Assembly (NCBI GenBank): GCA_964369215.1
Contig: CAYJEZ010000043.1
Span: 1-18,885 of the forward strand
From: SIG603 sp964369215
GTDB lineage: Bacteria > Bacillota > Clostridia > Oscillospirales > Acutalibacteraceae
Length of the DNA: 18,885 nucleotides
Direction: 5' to 3'
Shown: positions 1-7,851 of the stretch, one piece after another
Numbering within the stretch: position 1 is the stretch's first letter
Layout of the letters: every line of letters starts with the position of its first letter
Notes under the pieces: generated by a model
Database searches by the model: none
The model's input: only the letters and a program-made list of their open reading frames with translations
What the model was told of the DNA's origin: nothing
Made by a program: the position numbers and the translations under genes

Positions 1-20
1 AGTAAATAAACTTGAAACCA

Positions 21-104
21 CTAACAGCTCTAAAGTAAAAACCACATAGATTAAAGCTTTTTCCTTTATTTCTGATGTGTTTTCTAAGTTAATTTACTAT
101 TATG
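21..104 (+). repeat. Copy A of a duplicated leader element, upstream of ypeB
   Basis: This stretch resembles 1684-1751, upstream of the RluA-type gene. Both copies have, in order, CTAACAG, an A-rich run, the identical 12-mer CACATAGATTAA, GCTTTTT, GTTTTCTA, and TAATTTA ending in TTATG. Copy A carries extra bases (about 60-78) that complete a hairpin: CACAT (43-47) pairs with ATGTG (75-79), with further AGA/TCT and TAAAG/CTTTA pairing inside, followed by TTTT. It could be a weak terminator for an upstream gene, a leader RNA structure, or a decayed intergenic repeat. The function is unknown. Confidence 0.55.
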
Positions 105-130
105 TAAAACAAATTTAAGGAATTATTTAT

Positions 131-1471
131 ATGAATAAAAAAATATTAATACCAATAATTGCTGTATCTATTTTGCTTGTTGTTGCGGTTTCAGTTTTAG
201 CGTACAATACTGTTATTTCTGCAAATTCATACAGAGCTAATTTAAGCAATATTTACACTCGCTCATTAGGCGATTTTACTGAACATTTAGGCAATATGGA
301 AAATGCGCTAAAAAAGGCAAAATACACAAATACGCTTACCGGTCAAAGCAGTATAGCAGCAGTATTAATGGAGTCTGCAAGTGGTGCAAAAACCGCAATA
401 AGCTACCTTCCTTTTTCAGACAATAATAACGAGGTGGTTGAAAAAAGTGTCTCGAAAGCTGCCGATTTTGGGCTTTATGCAGAGAGTAAAAGTGTTAGAG
501 GTGAAGAATTAAGTGAAGAAGACTACGAAGTATTTGAGACACTTCTTGAGCAAATAAGCATGCTAAAAAAAGAGTTTGACGATATACGAGCCCGTTCAGA
601 ACAAGGCGAAATTCAAGTGGGAAACTTAAAAAACATTTTAGAACAAAGCCTTAATTTGTCTATCCCTGCTTCTTTTGACAGCGAGCTGAGCGACTTATCA
701 AAAGAGATATCTGCCTTGCCTACAATGATATACGACGGTCCTTACTCAGACCATGTAGAAAAACGCGAACCTGAATTTTTATTAAATGAAAAAGAGATAA
801 CAGAGGACGAAGCCCTTGAAATAGCTGCCGAATTTTTAAAGATAGATGACGAGGAATTAACATTAAAATTCACAGACGAAGGAAGTTTAGCCGCATATCA
901 GTTTGAGGGAGAGGGAGTTAGCATTAAAATTACTAAAACAGGCGGAGTTGTTAGCTATATGAAAAAAGATACAGACACGCAAGAGGCAAGCCTAAGCTAT
1001 GAAGATGCCTTAGAAATATCGCTTGAGCATTTTTCTAACTCAGGCGATGACAGCATGAAAGAAAGCTACTATGTAATAAACGACAATGTTTGTACGATTA
1101 ATTTTGCTCCTACCCAAGACGAAGTAATATTGTACCCAGACTTAGTAAAGGTAAGCATCGAGCTAGGCGAGGGCAACGTAGTAGCATTTAGCAACACAGG
1201 CTACCTGATGAACCATAGAGAGCGAGACGATATAAGCCCTAAAATAAGTGAAGAAGAAGCTCTAAATGGGGTCAGCCCTAACCTAGAGGTCAAAAATTCA
1301 AATCTAGCAATTGTTCCAACACCTGGAGAAAACGAGGTGTTATGTTATGAGTTCTCATGCATTGATAAAGAGAGCGAGCAAGAAGTGCTTGTTTATATTA
1401 ATGCTGCAACAGGCTATGAAGAGAGCATTTTTCTTATAACAAAAAGCGATAGCGGTCACTTAGTAAGCTAA
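131..1471 (+). CDS. ypeB: Spore germination protein YpeB (PepSY domains)
   Basis: In spore formers YpeB is needed for the stability and localisation of the cortex-lytic enzyme SleB, in the spore membrane/cortex zone, during germination. The 446-aa length is usual for the family. Residues about 5-25 form an N-terminal hydrophobic anchor. A helical, charged region follows, then the family-typical block YDGPYSDHV near residue 200. The C-terminal half holds PepSY-type repeats, visible as repeated acidic 'ITEDEALEIAAEFL'-like helices. The ATG at 131 is preceded by AAGGA with a 9-nt spacer. SleB is normally encoded just upstream, but the window gives only 130 bases there and no sleB sequence can be identified. 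A terminator follows at 1520-1566, so the gene looks like the end of its transcript. Identification is from motif memory; the family call is strong. Confidence 0.88.
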   Translation: MNKKILIPIIAVSILLVVAVSVLAYNTVISANSYRANLSNIYTRSLGDFTEHLGNMENALKKAKYTNTLTGQSSIAAVLMESASGAKTAISYLPFSDNNNEVVEKSVSKAADFGLYAESKSVRGEELSEEDYEVFETLLEQISMLKKEFDDIRARSEQGEIQVGNLKNILEQSLNLSIPASFDSELSDLSKEISALPTMIYDGPYSDHVEKREPEFLLNEKEITEDEALEIAAEFLKIDDEELTLKFTDEGSLAAYQFEGEGVSIKITKTGGVVSYMKKDTDTQEASLSYEDALEISLEHFSNSGDDSMKESYYVINDNVCTINFAPTQDEVILYPDLVKVSIELGEGNVVAFSNTGYLMNHRERDDISPKISEEEALNGVSPNLEVKNSNLAIVPTPGENEVLCYEFSCIDKESEQEVLVYINAATGYEESIFLITKSDSGHLVS

Positions 1472-1519
1472 AAATCTTTTTACTTTATATTATAGTCAAA
1501 GCAATTCAAAAATCACAAT

Positions 1520-1566
1520 AATCTGCTCACAAAACTTTTATATAATAGCTTTTGTGGCAGATTTTT
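1520..1566 (+). terminator. Rho-independent terminator after ypeB
   Basis: AATCTGC-t-CACAAAA (1520-1534) pairs with TTTTGTG-g-CAGATT (1550-1563). That gives about 14 bp with one mismatch, followed by a run of five T (1562-1566). It lies 49 nt past the ypeB stop and points the same way. Confidence 0.8.
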
Positions 1567-1640
1567 GTTATGATTTCACAGTAGTATGACTATATATATT
1601 TTATTTTAGACTGAAATAATGCTTTATATTATTTTTTATG

Positions 1641-1651
1641 TATGCTATAAT
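1641..1651 (+). promoter_or_regulatory. Extended -10 promoter for the RluA-type gene
   Basis: TATGCTATAAT is a TG-n-TATAAT extended -10 (hexamer 1646-1651), with no good -35 at 17 nt. Transcription from here would include copy B of the duplicated leader element. A second TATAAT lies at 1768-1773, also without a clear -35 and only about 20 nt before the start codon. The rest of the 320-nt interval between ypeB and this gene holds the terminator and the repeat; I see no other gene. Confidence 0.5.
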
Positions 1652-1683
1652 ATTTTCACAAGGCGAATATTTTAAATTAACCT

Positions 1684-1751
1684 CTAACAGAAATAAAGAA
1701 ATAAGCACATAGATTAAGCTTTTTATTTGTTTTCTAGGATAATTTATTATG
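1684..1751 (+). repeat. Copy B of the duplicated leader element
   Basis: This copy matches 21-104: CTAACAG, CACATAGATTAA (1706-1717), GCTTTTT, GTTTTCTA and TAATTTATTATG. Relative to copy A it lacks about a dozen bases after GCTTTTT, so the long hairpin of copy A cannot form. It lies between a plausible promoter and the ribosome binding site at about 1780, so it is probably in the 5' leader of the pseudouridine synthase mRNA. Confidence 0.55.
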
Positions 1752-1792
1752 TTTTCTTTCATATTGGTATAATAAAGAAAAGAGGCATTATT

Positions 1793-2689
1793 TTGAAAAA
1801 ACCAAAAAAAGAAGCAAAACCCATAATATTATCGGTTAAAGAAGACAATACGCTAATGAACTTTCTTATAAGCGAGCTAACGGGCAAATCGAGAAACAAT
1901 ATTAAGTCTATGCTAGCTAGAAATGATGTAAGCGTAAATGATAGAAAACAAAAAAAGTTTGACCACCCTTTAAAATCAGGAGATACTGTTAAAATAGAAG
2001 AAAACAAGCCGGATAAATTTACCCCTGTCTGCCCTTTTGATATTATTTATGAAGACGAAGATTTAATAGTTATTATTAAACCAGAGGGTTTGTTGACTGT
2101 TGCAACAGACACAGAAAAATTTAATACAGCCTATAGACATTTGAGCGACTATGTTAAAGAGGTAAACAAAAACAATAAAATATTTATTGTGCACAGGCTA
2201 GACAGAGAAACCTCAGGGCTTTTGGTTTTTGCAAAATCTCAAAGAATGAAAGAGGCACTGCAAGAGAACTGGAGCGACCTTGTTACTCAGCGAGGCTACG
2301 TAGCGGTTGTTGAGGGACATGTGTCTAAAAAAAGTGATACTATTAAATCGCACTTAAAAGAGACAAAAACAGGCTTTATGTACTCTGCAAGCTCTGGACA
2401 ATTGGCTATTACAAATTACTCTGTAAAGGCACAAAACAGCAGTTATTCTTTGCTTGATATTGAACTTGAAACAGGAAGAAAAAATCAAATTAGAGTGCAT
2501 TTAAGCGAGCTTGGGCACCCTATAGCAGGCGACAAAAAATACAAGTCTGAAACAAACCCTATAGGCAGACTTTGCCTGCATGCAAAAACTCTAAAATTTA
2601 AAAACCCGCTAACCGATGAAGAATTTTCTTTCACTTCTCAAACACCAGCTGTTTTTAATGCACTTGCAAAGAGAAAAAAAGCTAAATAA
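1793..2689 (+). CDS. RluA-family RNA pseudouridine synthase
   Basis: The enzyme isomerises uridine to pseudouridine in rRNA or tRNA. An S4-like RNA-binding region lies at about residues 20-66 (TLMNFLISELTGKSRNNIK). The catalytic RluA motif HRLDRETSG at 134-142 includes the nucleophile Asp137. C-terminal family blocks include GRKNQIRVHLSELGHPI. I place the start at TTG 1793, because AGAGG at 1780-1784 sits 8 nt upstream and the protein then begins MKKPKKEAKP. A further in-frame extension to TTG 1727 would lack a ribosome binding site and would overlap the repeat element. The length is 298 aa, normal for RluA/RluD relatives. The target base (23S versus tRNA) cannot be told from sequence alone. 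The next gene starts 23 nt downstream and is probably cotranscribed. Confidence 0.9.
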   Translation: MKKPKKEAKPIILSVKEDNTLMNFLISELTGKSRNNIKSMLARNDVSVNDRKQKKFDHPLKSGDTVKIEENKPDKFTPVCPFDIIYEDEDLIVIIKPEGLLTVATDTEKFNTAYRHLSDYVKEVNKNNKIFIVHRLDRETSGLLVFAKSQRMKEALQENWSDLVTQRGYVAVVEGHVSKKSDTIKSHLKETKTGFMYSASSGQLAITNYSVKAQNSSYSLLDIELETGRKNQIRVHLSELGHPIAGDKKYKSETNPIGRLCLHAKTLKFKNPLTDEEFSFTSQTPAVFNALAKRKKAK

Positions 2690-2712
2690 CATTTTATAAT
2701 GAGGTGAGTGGC

Positions 2713-3663
2713 ATGTATGCTAAAAAAAGAGATGATGAATACAAAAAAACTCTTCTAAATTTTATTTGTTCTAATTATGAAATTTCTGAGGCAAAAATAG
2801 AAGAGGCTAAGCGTGGCTTTTATGGAGAAACTTGGAAAGTGACTGACAAACACAATAGTTATTTTGTTAAAATTGTATTCTCTACTGAGCAAAAGCCTTA
2901 TTACAAAAACTCTTTTGAAGTTATGAATAGGTTAATTGAAAGCGGAATAGATTTTATACCAAAAATAATTTATAGTAAGTCTAATTCTTTGTACTCAAAA
3001 TTTTTAGCAGGTATTTTAGGTGTTTTTGAGTGGATTGAGGGTGAAAATGTTGAGACAGACGAAACCAATGATGAAAAAACAAGAATGCTCAGGCAAATTT
3101 ATCAAATAAACACAGAAAATCTTGATATAAAAAAAGAGACATTCTGTGCAGAGATTATCGACACTTTTTATTCGTTATGTGATAGACTAAAAAAAAGGGG
3201 AAACACAGAAGACCTAAAAGTGCTTGATATTTTTAGCGAATATTCTGACAGAATTGAGAAGAGGATAAATAGTTTAAAGTATTTTTCAGATAAATGCAAA
3301 AACGACTATACTAATTTATATATAACCCATGGAGACGCAGGTGGTAATATGATAGTTACCCCTAATAAGCAGTATTTAATTGACTGGGACCACCCAATGA
3401 TTGCACCGCCTGAGAGAGACGCTTGGTTTAACCTTGCATATAAAAACACCATTGAAGCTTTTAATTTTGAATTACACAAAATAGACTATAAGCTAAACAA
3501 TAACAGGCTTGCTTACTACTGCTTTAACAGCTATATATCTTATTTATGCGAGTATTTAAGCGCCTATTTTGATTTAAACGAAGACTTTGGAATAAGAGGC
3601 TATTTTGAATCTTGGATAGAGGGAACTTGTAAGTACTATGAGAAAGAAATTCGGATACCATAA
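2713..3663 (+). CDS. Aminoglycoside phosphotransferase-fold small-molecule kinase (APH(9)-like)
   Basis: This is a 316-aa protein of the APH/choline-kinase fold, which transfers phosphate from ATP to a hydroxyl of a small molecule. Candidate ATP-binding Lys53 lies in YFVKI. The catalytic loop is THGDAGGNM (Asp208, Asn212), and the metal-binding motif is LIDWD (Asp224). The following HPMIAPPERDAWF segment recalls spectinomycin-type APH(9) kinases. The catalytic Asp and Asn are separated by three residues, where HGDxxxxN usually has four. The start is ATG 2713, with GAGGTGAG at 2701-2708; GTG 2704 lies inside that ribosome binding site. The gene follows the pseudouridine synthase by 23 nt and is probably in the same operon. 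Many members of this fold act on metabolites, so a resistance role is not shown. Confidence 0.75.
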   Translation: MYAKKRDDEYKKTLLNFICSNYEISEAKIEEAKRGFYGETWKVTDKHNSYFVKIVFSTEQKPYYKNSFEVMNRLIESGIDFIPKIIYSKSNSLYSKFLAGILGVFEWIEGENVETDETNDEKTRMLRQIYQINTENLDIKKETFCAEIIDTFYSLCDRLKKRGNTEDLKVLDIFSEYSDRIEKRINSLKYFSDKCKNDYTNLYITHGDAGGNMIVTPNKQYLIDWDHPMIAPPERDAWFNLAYKNTIEAFNFELHKIDYKLNNNRLAYYCFNSYISYLCEYLSAYFDLNEDFGIRGYFESWIEGTCKYYEKEIRIP

Positions 3664-3704
3664 AAAAGAGTTGTGCTAAAATTAATAAAATTAGCAAAAA
3701 TCAT

Positions 3705-3743
3705 AAGGGCTATTCAAATGAAACTTGCATTTGAATAACCCTT
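3705..3743. terminator. Long hairpin between convergent genes, likely bidirectional terminator
   Basis: AAGGG-c-TATTCAAATG (3705-3720) pairs with CATTTGAATA-a-CCCTT (3728-3743) around a 7-nt loop, giving about 15 pairs with one mismatch. The T-tracts on both sides are weak. It lies between the kinase gene ending at 3663 and the fucosidase ending at 3865. The rest of 3744-3864 shows nothing recognisable. Confidence 0.6.
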
Positions 3744-3864
3744 ACTTTATTTGTCTTATTGAAAAAGCTTTCGTGTATAGGTTTTGTAAGCAGAGATTTA
3801 TTCTGATTTTGTAGCGGTTTAACTATATTTCATCATAGCACATTTTATCATGATACAATAATAA

Positions 3865-5178
3865 TTATTTTAAGAAAATCTCAATTACAGGAACAATAAC
3901 ATCAGGCTTAACAACAGGAACTTCTATAACTGTTAAGTCGTCAGATTTCGTTCTTCCCTCGCTAAAGTGGTCTACTTCGTTTTCATAAAACTTAAGTTCA
4001 CTAGCATCGTGTAAAAACTGCACATAGTCAATTTTACCCGTAAACCCTTTAAGCTCTAGTACGCTAAATGGATACTCAAACAGATGAATATATAGCCTTG
4101 TTCCGTCTTCGGTTTGTGTAAATTTACAGCCATTTGGGGCAGTAAACTCAGGCTCTGCCATAGTACAACCATAAATAGAGCGTCCGTTGTATTTCATCCA
4201 GTCTCCATATACTTTAAGCGCATTTTCTGCACGGCTGTCTAAATAACCTCTGGCTGTTGGTCCTACGTTCATAAGTAGGTTACCGCCTATGCACACTGTA
4301 TTAATTAGCATTTGTATAAGCATTTCAGGAGATTTCCAAGTCATCTCGTCTCTATAATATCCCCAAGAGCCTGAAAATGTTTGGCATGCCTCCCATGTTA
4401 CTAACTCTCCTGTTTCAGCGTGTTTTACCCACTCTTTTGGTTGGTACTGCTCCGGTGTCCAAAGGTCTTGCTCTAGCTCTGTTCTGTTGTCTATAATTAT
4501 ATGAGGTTGTAGGCTTCTTGCTAAGGCTATTAGCTCCTCTGCCTCCCAGTCTTCTTTTCCTTTGCCTTTCATCCAAGGGCATTTCTCGTAAGTTTGGGTA
4601 GAGTAAGAGAAGTCGAACCATAAAACATCTATTTTTCCGTAGTTTGTTAAAAGCTCTGTAACTTGGTCTCTCATATATTTTGCATATTTTTTAACATCTC
4701 TGTCTTTGCTTTGCTCAAATGCGTCTTCGTCGTCTCTTCTTGGGTGTAAATTGTCAAGTGGAAACTCTGGGTGATGCCAGTCGATTAAAGAGTAGTAGAA
4801 CCCTACATGTAATCCCTCTGCCCTAAAAGCGTCTACATACTCACGAACTAGGTCGCGTTTAGCAGGAGTGTTTGTAGCCTTGTAATCGGTGTGTTTGCTA
4901 TCAAATAGGCAAAAGCCATCGTGGTGTTTTGTTGTAAGTACTACATATTTCATACCTGCTGCCTTTGCCTGTTTTGCCCACTCAGTTGGGTCATAAAGGT
5001 CTGGGTCGAAATATTTGAAGTATTTATCGTACTTCTCTTCTGTAATTTTTTCACGAGTTTTTATCCACTCGTGTCTTGCTGGCATTGCATAAATACCCCA
5101 GTGAATAAACATTCCAAAACGGTCGTTAACAAACCAAGATGTGTCTCCGGGGGTGCTTCTTCTGATATAGCTTGACAT
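3865..5178 (-). CDS. Alpha-L-fucosidase, glycoside hydrolase family 29
   Basis: This retaining exo-enzyme releases L-fucose from fucosylated glycans. No signal peptide is visible (it begins MSSYIRRSTPGD), so it is predicted cytoplasmic and would act on imported oligosaccharides. GH29 landmarks are GMFIHWG (22-28), TTKHHDGF (82-89), the probable nucleophile Asp189 in LWFDFSY, TPEQYQP (241-247) whose Glu243 is a possible acid/base, and NLLMNVGPTARG (300-311). The length of 437 aa fits short bacterial GH29 enzymes, with little C-terminal appendage. The ATG is preceded by AAAGGAG at good spacing. The gene stands alone: no transporter, fucose isomerase or regulator is adjacent. The family call is strong; linkage specificity is unknown. 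Confidence 0.92.
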   Translation of the reverse strand: MSSYIRRSTPGDTSWFVNDRFGMFIHWGIYAMPARHEWIKTREKITEEKYDKYFKYFDPDLYDPTEWAKQAKAAGMKYVVLTTKHHDGFCLFDSKHTDYKATNTPAKRDLVREYVDAFRAEGLHVGFYYSLIDWHHPEFPLDNLHPRRDDEDAFEQSKDRDVKKYAKYMRDQVTELLTNYGKIDVLWFDFSYSTQTYEKCPWMKGKGKEDWEAEELIALARSLQPHIIIDNRTELEQDLWTPEQYQPKEWVKHAETGELVTWEACQTFSGSWGYYRDEMTWKSPEMLIQMLINTVCIGGNLLMNVGPTARGYLDSRAENALKVYGDWMKYNGRSIYGCTMAEPEFTAPNGCKFTQTEDGTRLYIHLFEYPFSVLELKGFTGKIDYVQFLHDASELKFYENEVDHFSEGRTKSDDLTVIEVPVVKPDVIVPVIEIFLK

Positions 5179-5243
5179 TTAATACAGCTCCTTTAATTTC
5201 ATAATTTTCTATAATATATCGTTCAATTTTATAACCTACAACA

Positions 5244-5272
5244 ATTTTAATTCAACTTTTATATAAAGTCAA
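5244..5272 (-). promoter_or_regulatory. Sigma-A promoter of the fucosidase gene
   Basis: Reading the minus strand, TTGACT (5272-5267), a 17-nt spacer, then TAAAAT (5249-5244), about 65 nt before the start codon. The imperfect dyad ACTTT-TATAT-AAAGT (5254-5268) overlaps the -35 and spacer and could be an operator, though AT-rich dyads are common in this genome. Confidence 0.6.
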
Positions 5273-5302
5273 TCTATTTTTATATTAATTCTAAAATAAT
5301 AT

Positions 5303-5337
5303 AAAAACTCTCACTTCAAAATAAAAGTGAGAGTTTT
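5303..5337 (-). terminator. Rho-independent terminator of the serC-serA operon
   Basis: AAAACTCTCACTT (5304-5316) pairs perfectly with AAGTGAGAGTTTT (5324-5336) around a 7-nt loop. On the minus strand it is followed by TTTTTATATTATTTT. It lies 43 nt past the serA stop. Confidence 0.88.
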
Positions 5338-5379
5338 CTCTTTAATATTAAATAGCTACTAAGGCAACAACCCAATTAA

Positions 5380-6543
5380 CTATATTTTTCTAATTTTAAC
5401 AATGCAATCTTCTTTTAAGAAAACGCTCTCGTCATATTTTTCCATATCGCCTGTAACATCTAGAATAGTATAAGCATAATCTCCTCTTGCTTTGCTTATC
5501 ATATTCTCAATATTTAAGCCCATACTACCACAAATAGCCGCAAACGAACCAATAGTGTTAGGTACATTTTTATGAACAAGGCATAGCCTTGTGCAGTTAA
5601 ATGACCTTGGAAGCTGAACATTAGGCAAGTTAACTGAGTTAACAATGTTTCCTGTCTCTAGGTAATTTCTTAATTGGTCAACCGCCATAACAGCGCAGTT
5701 GTCTTCAGACTCAGGAGTAGATGCACCTAGGTGAGGAATAGCAGTAACTCCTCTAATACCTAATAAGTCATCACTAGGGAAGTCTGTAACATAAGCGTTA
5801 ATTTGCTTATTTTTAAGAGCGTTAATAATATCTTCATTGTTAACAAGCTCGCCTCTTGAGAAGTTAAGAATTCTCACATGATTTCTCATTTTCTCTAAAC
5901 TCTCATAGTTAATCATATTTTGTGTATGTGGAGTTAGAGGCACATGAATTGTAATATAATCACAATTTTTGTAAATATCATCAATTGATGGAGCGTATCT
6001 CACACTTCTTGACAAGCCCAAAGCAGCTTGAACAGAAAGGTAAGGGTCGTGTCCATAAACGTTCATACCTAAAGATTTAGCTACATTTGCAACACTTATG
6101 CCTATTGCACCAAGGCCAATAACACCTAAGTTTTTACCCATTAACTCAGGTCCTGCAAAGTTTGACTTACCCTCTTCGATAAGCTGTGGTACATCTGCAC
6201 CATTACCTTTTAGGTTCTCTGCCCATGCAATACCGTCAATAATTCTTCTTGAACTCATTAATAGTGATGCTATAACCATCTCTTTCACAGCGTTTGAGTT
6301 AGCACCAGGAGTGTTAAAAACAGCAATTCCTTTTTCTGTGCACTCTTTAACAGGTATATTGTTAACACCTGCGCCTGCCCTTGCAATTGCAGCAAGCTCA
6401 GGGTTCATATATGTGTCGTGCATAGATGCTGAACGCACCAAAATACCGTCTGGCTTTTGCCCAGCGGCAGATACCGCATATTTGTCTGTAAAGCGTCTAA
6501 GCCCTACACCGCTAATGTTGTTTAAAGTTAAGATATTGTACAT
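5380..6543 (-). CDS. serA: D-3-phosphoglycerate dehydrogenase
   Basis: SerA oxidises 3-phosphoglycerate to 3-phosphohydroxypyruvate with NAD, the first step of cytoplasmic serine synthesis. The protein is a D-isomer-specific 2-hydroxyacid dehydrogenase with a Rossmann motif VIGLGAIG (141-148), catalytic Arg230 in NFSRGELV and His271 in IPHLGAST. The position of the usual catalytic Glu reads Asp258 (DFPSDD), which may be normal for this subfamily. An ACT-like domain spans about 318-387 (RLCLVHKNVPNTIGSFAAI), suggesting amino-acid feedback control. The start is ATG 6543 with GAGGAGG just upstream, inside the end of serC; an in-frame TTG at 6561 would use the ribosome binding site as codons. With one nucleotide between the serC stop and this ATG, translation is probably coupled. 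Length is 387 aa. Confidence 0.95.
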   Translation of the reverse strand: MYNILTLNNISGVGLRRFTDKYAVSAAGQKPDGILVRSASMHDTYMNPELAAIARAGAGVNNIPVKECTEKGIAVFNTPGANSNAVKEMVIASLLMSSRRIIDGIAWAENLKGNGADVPQLIEEGKSNFAGPELMGKNLGVIGLGAIGISVANVAKSLGMNVYGHDPYLSVQAALGLSRSVRYAPSIDDIYKNCDYITIHVPLTPHTQNMINYESLEKMRNHVRILNFSRGELVNNEDIINALKNKQINAYVTDFPSDDLLGIRGVTAIPHLGASTPESEDNCAVMAVDQLRNYLETGNIVNSVNLPNVQLPRSFNCTRLCLVHKNVPNTIGSFAAICGSMGLNIENMISKARGDYAYTILDVTGDMEKYDESVFLKEDCIVKIRKI

Positions 6544-6544
6544 T

Positions 6545-7621
6545 TTAGTTTTCCTCCTCAAATTCTTTCATAAAATTAACTAATTTTTCTACGCCCTCAA
6601 TCGGCATAGCATTATATATAGAGGCACGCATACCTCCAACACTTCTGTGTCCTTTTAGGTTTATAAAACCATTTTGCTCTGCTGCTTTTACAAATTTTGC
6701 ATCAAGTTCTTCACTGTCTGTTTTAAAAGTAGCATTCATTAAAGAGCGATACTCTTTATCAGCACAGCCATTAAAAACTTTAGACCTATCTAAAAAGTCG
6801 TATAAAATAGCGGCTTTCTTTTTATTTAACTCATACATTTTATCAATGCCACCAATTTCGTCTCTAATCCACTCAAGCACTAATTTGCACATATAAATTG
6901 TGTATGTAGGCGGAGTGTTATACATAGAGTCGTTCTCGCTTTGAACTGCATAATTAAGCATTGTAGGCGTAATGTCTTGCGCATTGCCCATAAGGTCTTT
7001 TCTAACAATAACTATTGTTAAACCAGCAGGTGCCATGTTTTTTTGTGCGCCGGCATAAATAAGTCCGTATTTACTCACATCTATAGGCTCGCTTAAAATG
7101 CAAGAGCTTAAATCGGCAACCAAAGGAACATCGCCTGTGTTCGGCAAATCAATAAATTTGGTACCGAATATAGTATTGTTTTGACAGATATGCACATAGT
7201 CAGCATCTGCCCTTAATTCATCACTTTTAACCTCGGGTACATAGCTAAAAGTTTTATCTTTAGAGCTTGCAACCACTTTGCAATCACCATATCTTGAAGC
7301 CTCTTCATAAGCTTTTTTAGAGAACATTCCGCTGATTACGTAATCTGCCTTTTTATTTTTAAAAAGGTTTAAAGGCACTGCTGTAAACTGTGTTGACGCG
7401 CCGCCTTGTAAAAATAACACTTCGTAATTGTCGGGTATATTTAAGGTTTCAATAAGCAAAGCCTTACAATCTGTAATTATTTTATCATAAACTTTACTAC
7501 GATGAGACATCTCAGCAACACTTTGACCACTGCCCTCATAATCTAGCATTTCGTCAGAAGCCTTTTTTAAAACAGCCTCGGGTAGCATAGAAGGTCCTGC
7601 AGAAAAATTATATACACGCAC
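6545..7621 (-). CDS. serC: Phosphoserine aminotransferase
   Basis: SerC is a PLP enzyme that transaminates 3-phosphohydroxypyruvate with glutamate to give phosphoserine, the second step of serine synthesis. It shows the typical N-terminus RVYNFSAGPSMLP, substrate/cofactor residues in EMSHRS (Arg41) and GGAS (73-76), and the PLP lysine Lys194 in YAGAQKNMAPAG. I chose GTG 7621, giving MRVYNFSAGP and 358 aa, the usual size. AAAGG lies about 10 nt upstream of it, whereas ATG 7630 abuts that ribosome binding site and ATG 7663 lacks one. It is the first gene of a two-gene operon with serA. No phosphoserine phosphatase (serB) is present here. Confidence 0.95.
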   Translation of the reverse strand: MRVYNFSAGPSMLPEAVLKKASDEMLDYEGSGQSVAEMSHRSKVYDKIITDCKALLIETLNIPDNYEVLFLQGGASTQFTAVPLNLFKNKKADYVISGMFSKKAYEEASRYGDCKVVASSKDKTFSYVPEVKSDELRADADYVHICQNNTIFGTKFIDLPNTGDVPLVADLSSCILSEPIDVSKYGLIYAGAQKNMAPAGLTIVIVRKDLMGNAQDITPTMLNYAVQSENDSMYNTPPTYTIYMCKLVLEWIRDEIGGIDKMYELNKKKAAILYDFLDRSKVFNGCADKEYRSLMNATFKTDSEELDAKFVKAAEQNGFINLKGHRSVGGMRASIYNAMPIEGVEKLVNFMKEFEEEN

Positions 7622-7668
7622 AGGTATCATCCCTTTCAATAAAAAATATATTAAGTTAAACAAAAGTT

Positions 7669-7697
7669 ATTATACAATATTATGAAAAAAATTGCAA
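7669..7697 (-). promoter_or_regulatory. Sigma-A promoter of serC-serA
   Basis: On the minus strand, TTGCAA (7697-7692), exactly 17 nt, then TATAAT (7674-7669), about 48 nt before the GTG start. No T-box or riboswitch fits in such a short leader. The interval up to the next gene (7698-7851) also holds a small dyad, TATTAT-tgtgc-ATAATA (7757-7773), and a CACGTG hexamer. I see no gene in it. Confidence 0.8.
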
Positions 7698-7851
7698 GTA
7701 GCTAAGTCACTTATGTTTATTTTAGTTAAATTAATCAAATTTTTTAACTGTTCATTTATTATTGTGCATAATACGTCAACAAATGTCTGTCACACGTGCA
7801 CATAATTTGGTTTATTGTTTTTGCTTAAAATATAGAACCTTAAACCATTAA

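Noticed and set aside
1759..2007. Minus-strand reading frame antisense to the rluA-like gene
   Set aside because: It overlaps the conserved S4 region of a clear gene, has low-complexity hydrophobic translation and no family similarity.
2713..3663. Calling the kinase an antibiotic-resistance gene
   Set aside because: The fold is shared with many metabolite kinases, the catalytic loop differs from the norm, and no mobile or resistance context is present.
6098..6583. Plus-strand frame opposite serA
   Set aside because: serA is unambiguous here, and the frame has no ribosome binding site or recognisable domain.
7622..7720. T-box or serine-responsive riboswitch ahead of serC
   Set aside because: The promoter is only about 48 nt from the start codon and no T-box sequence or suitable terminator is visible.
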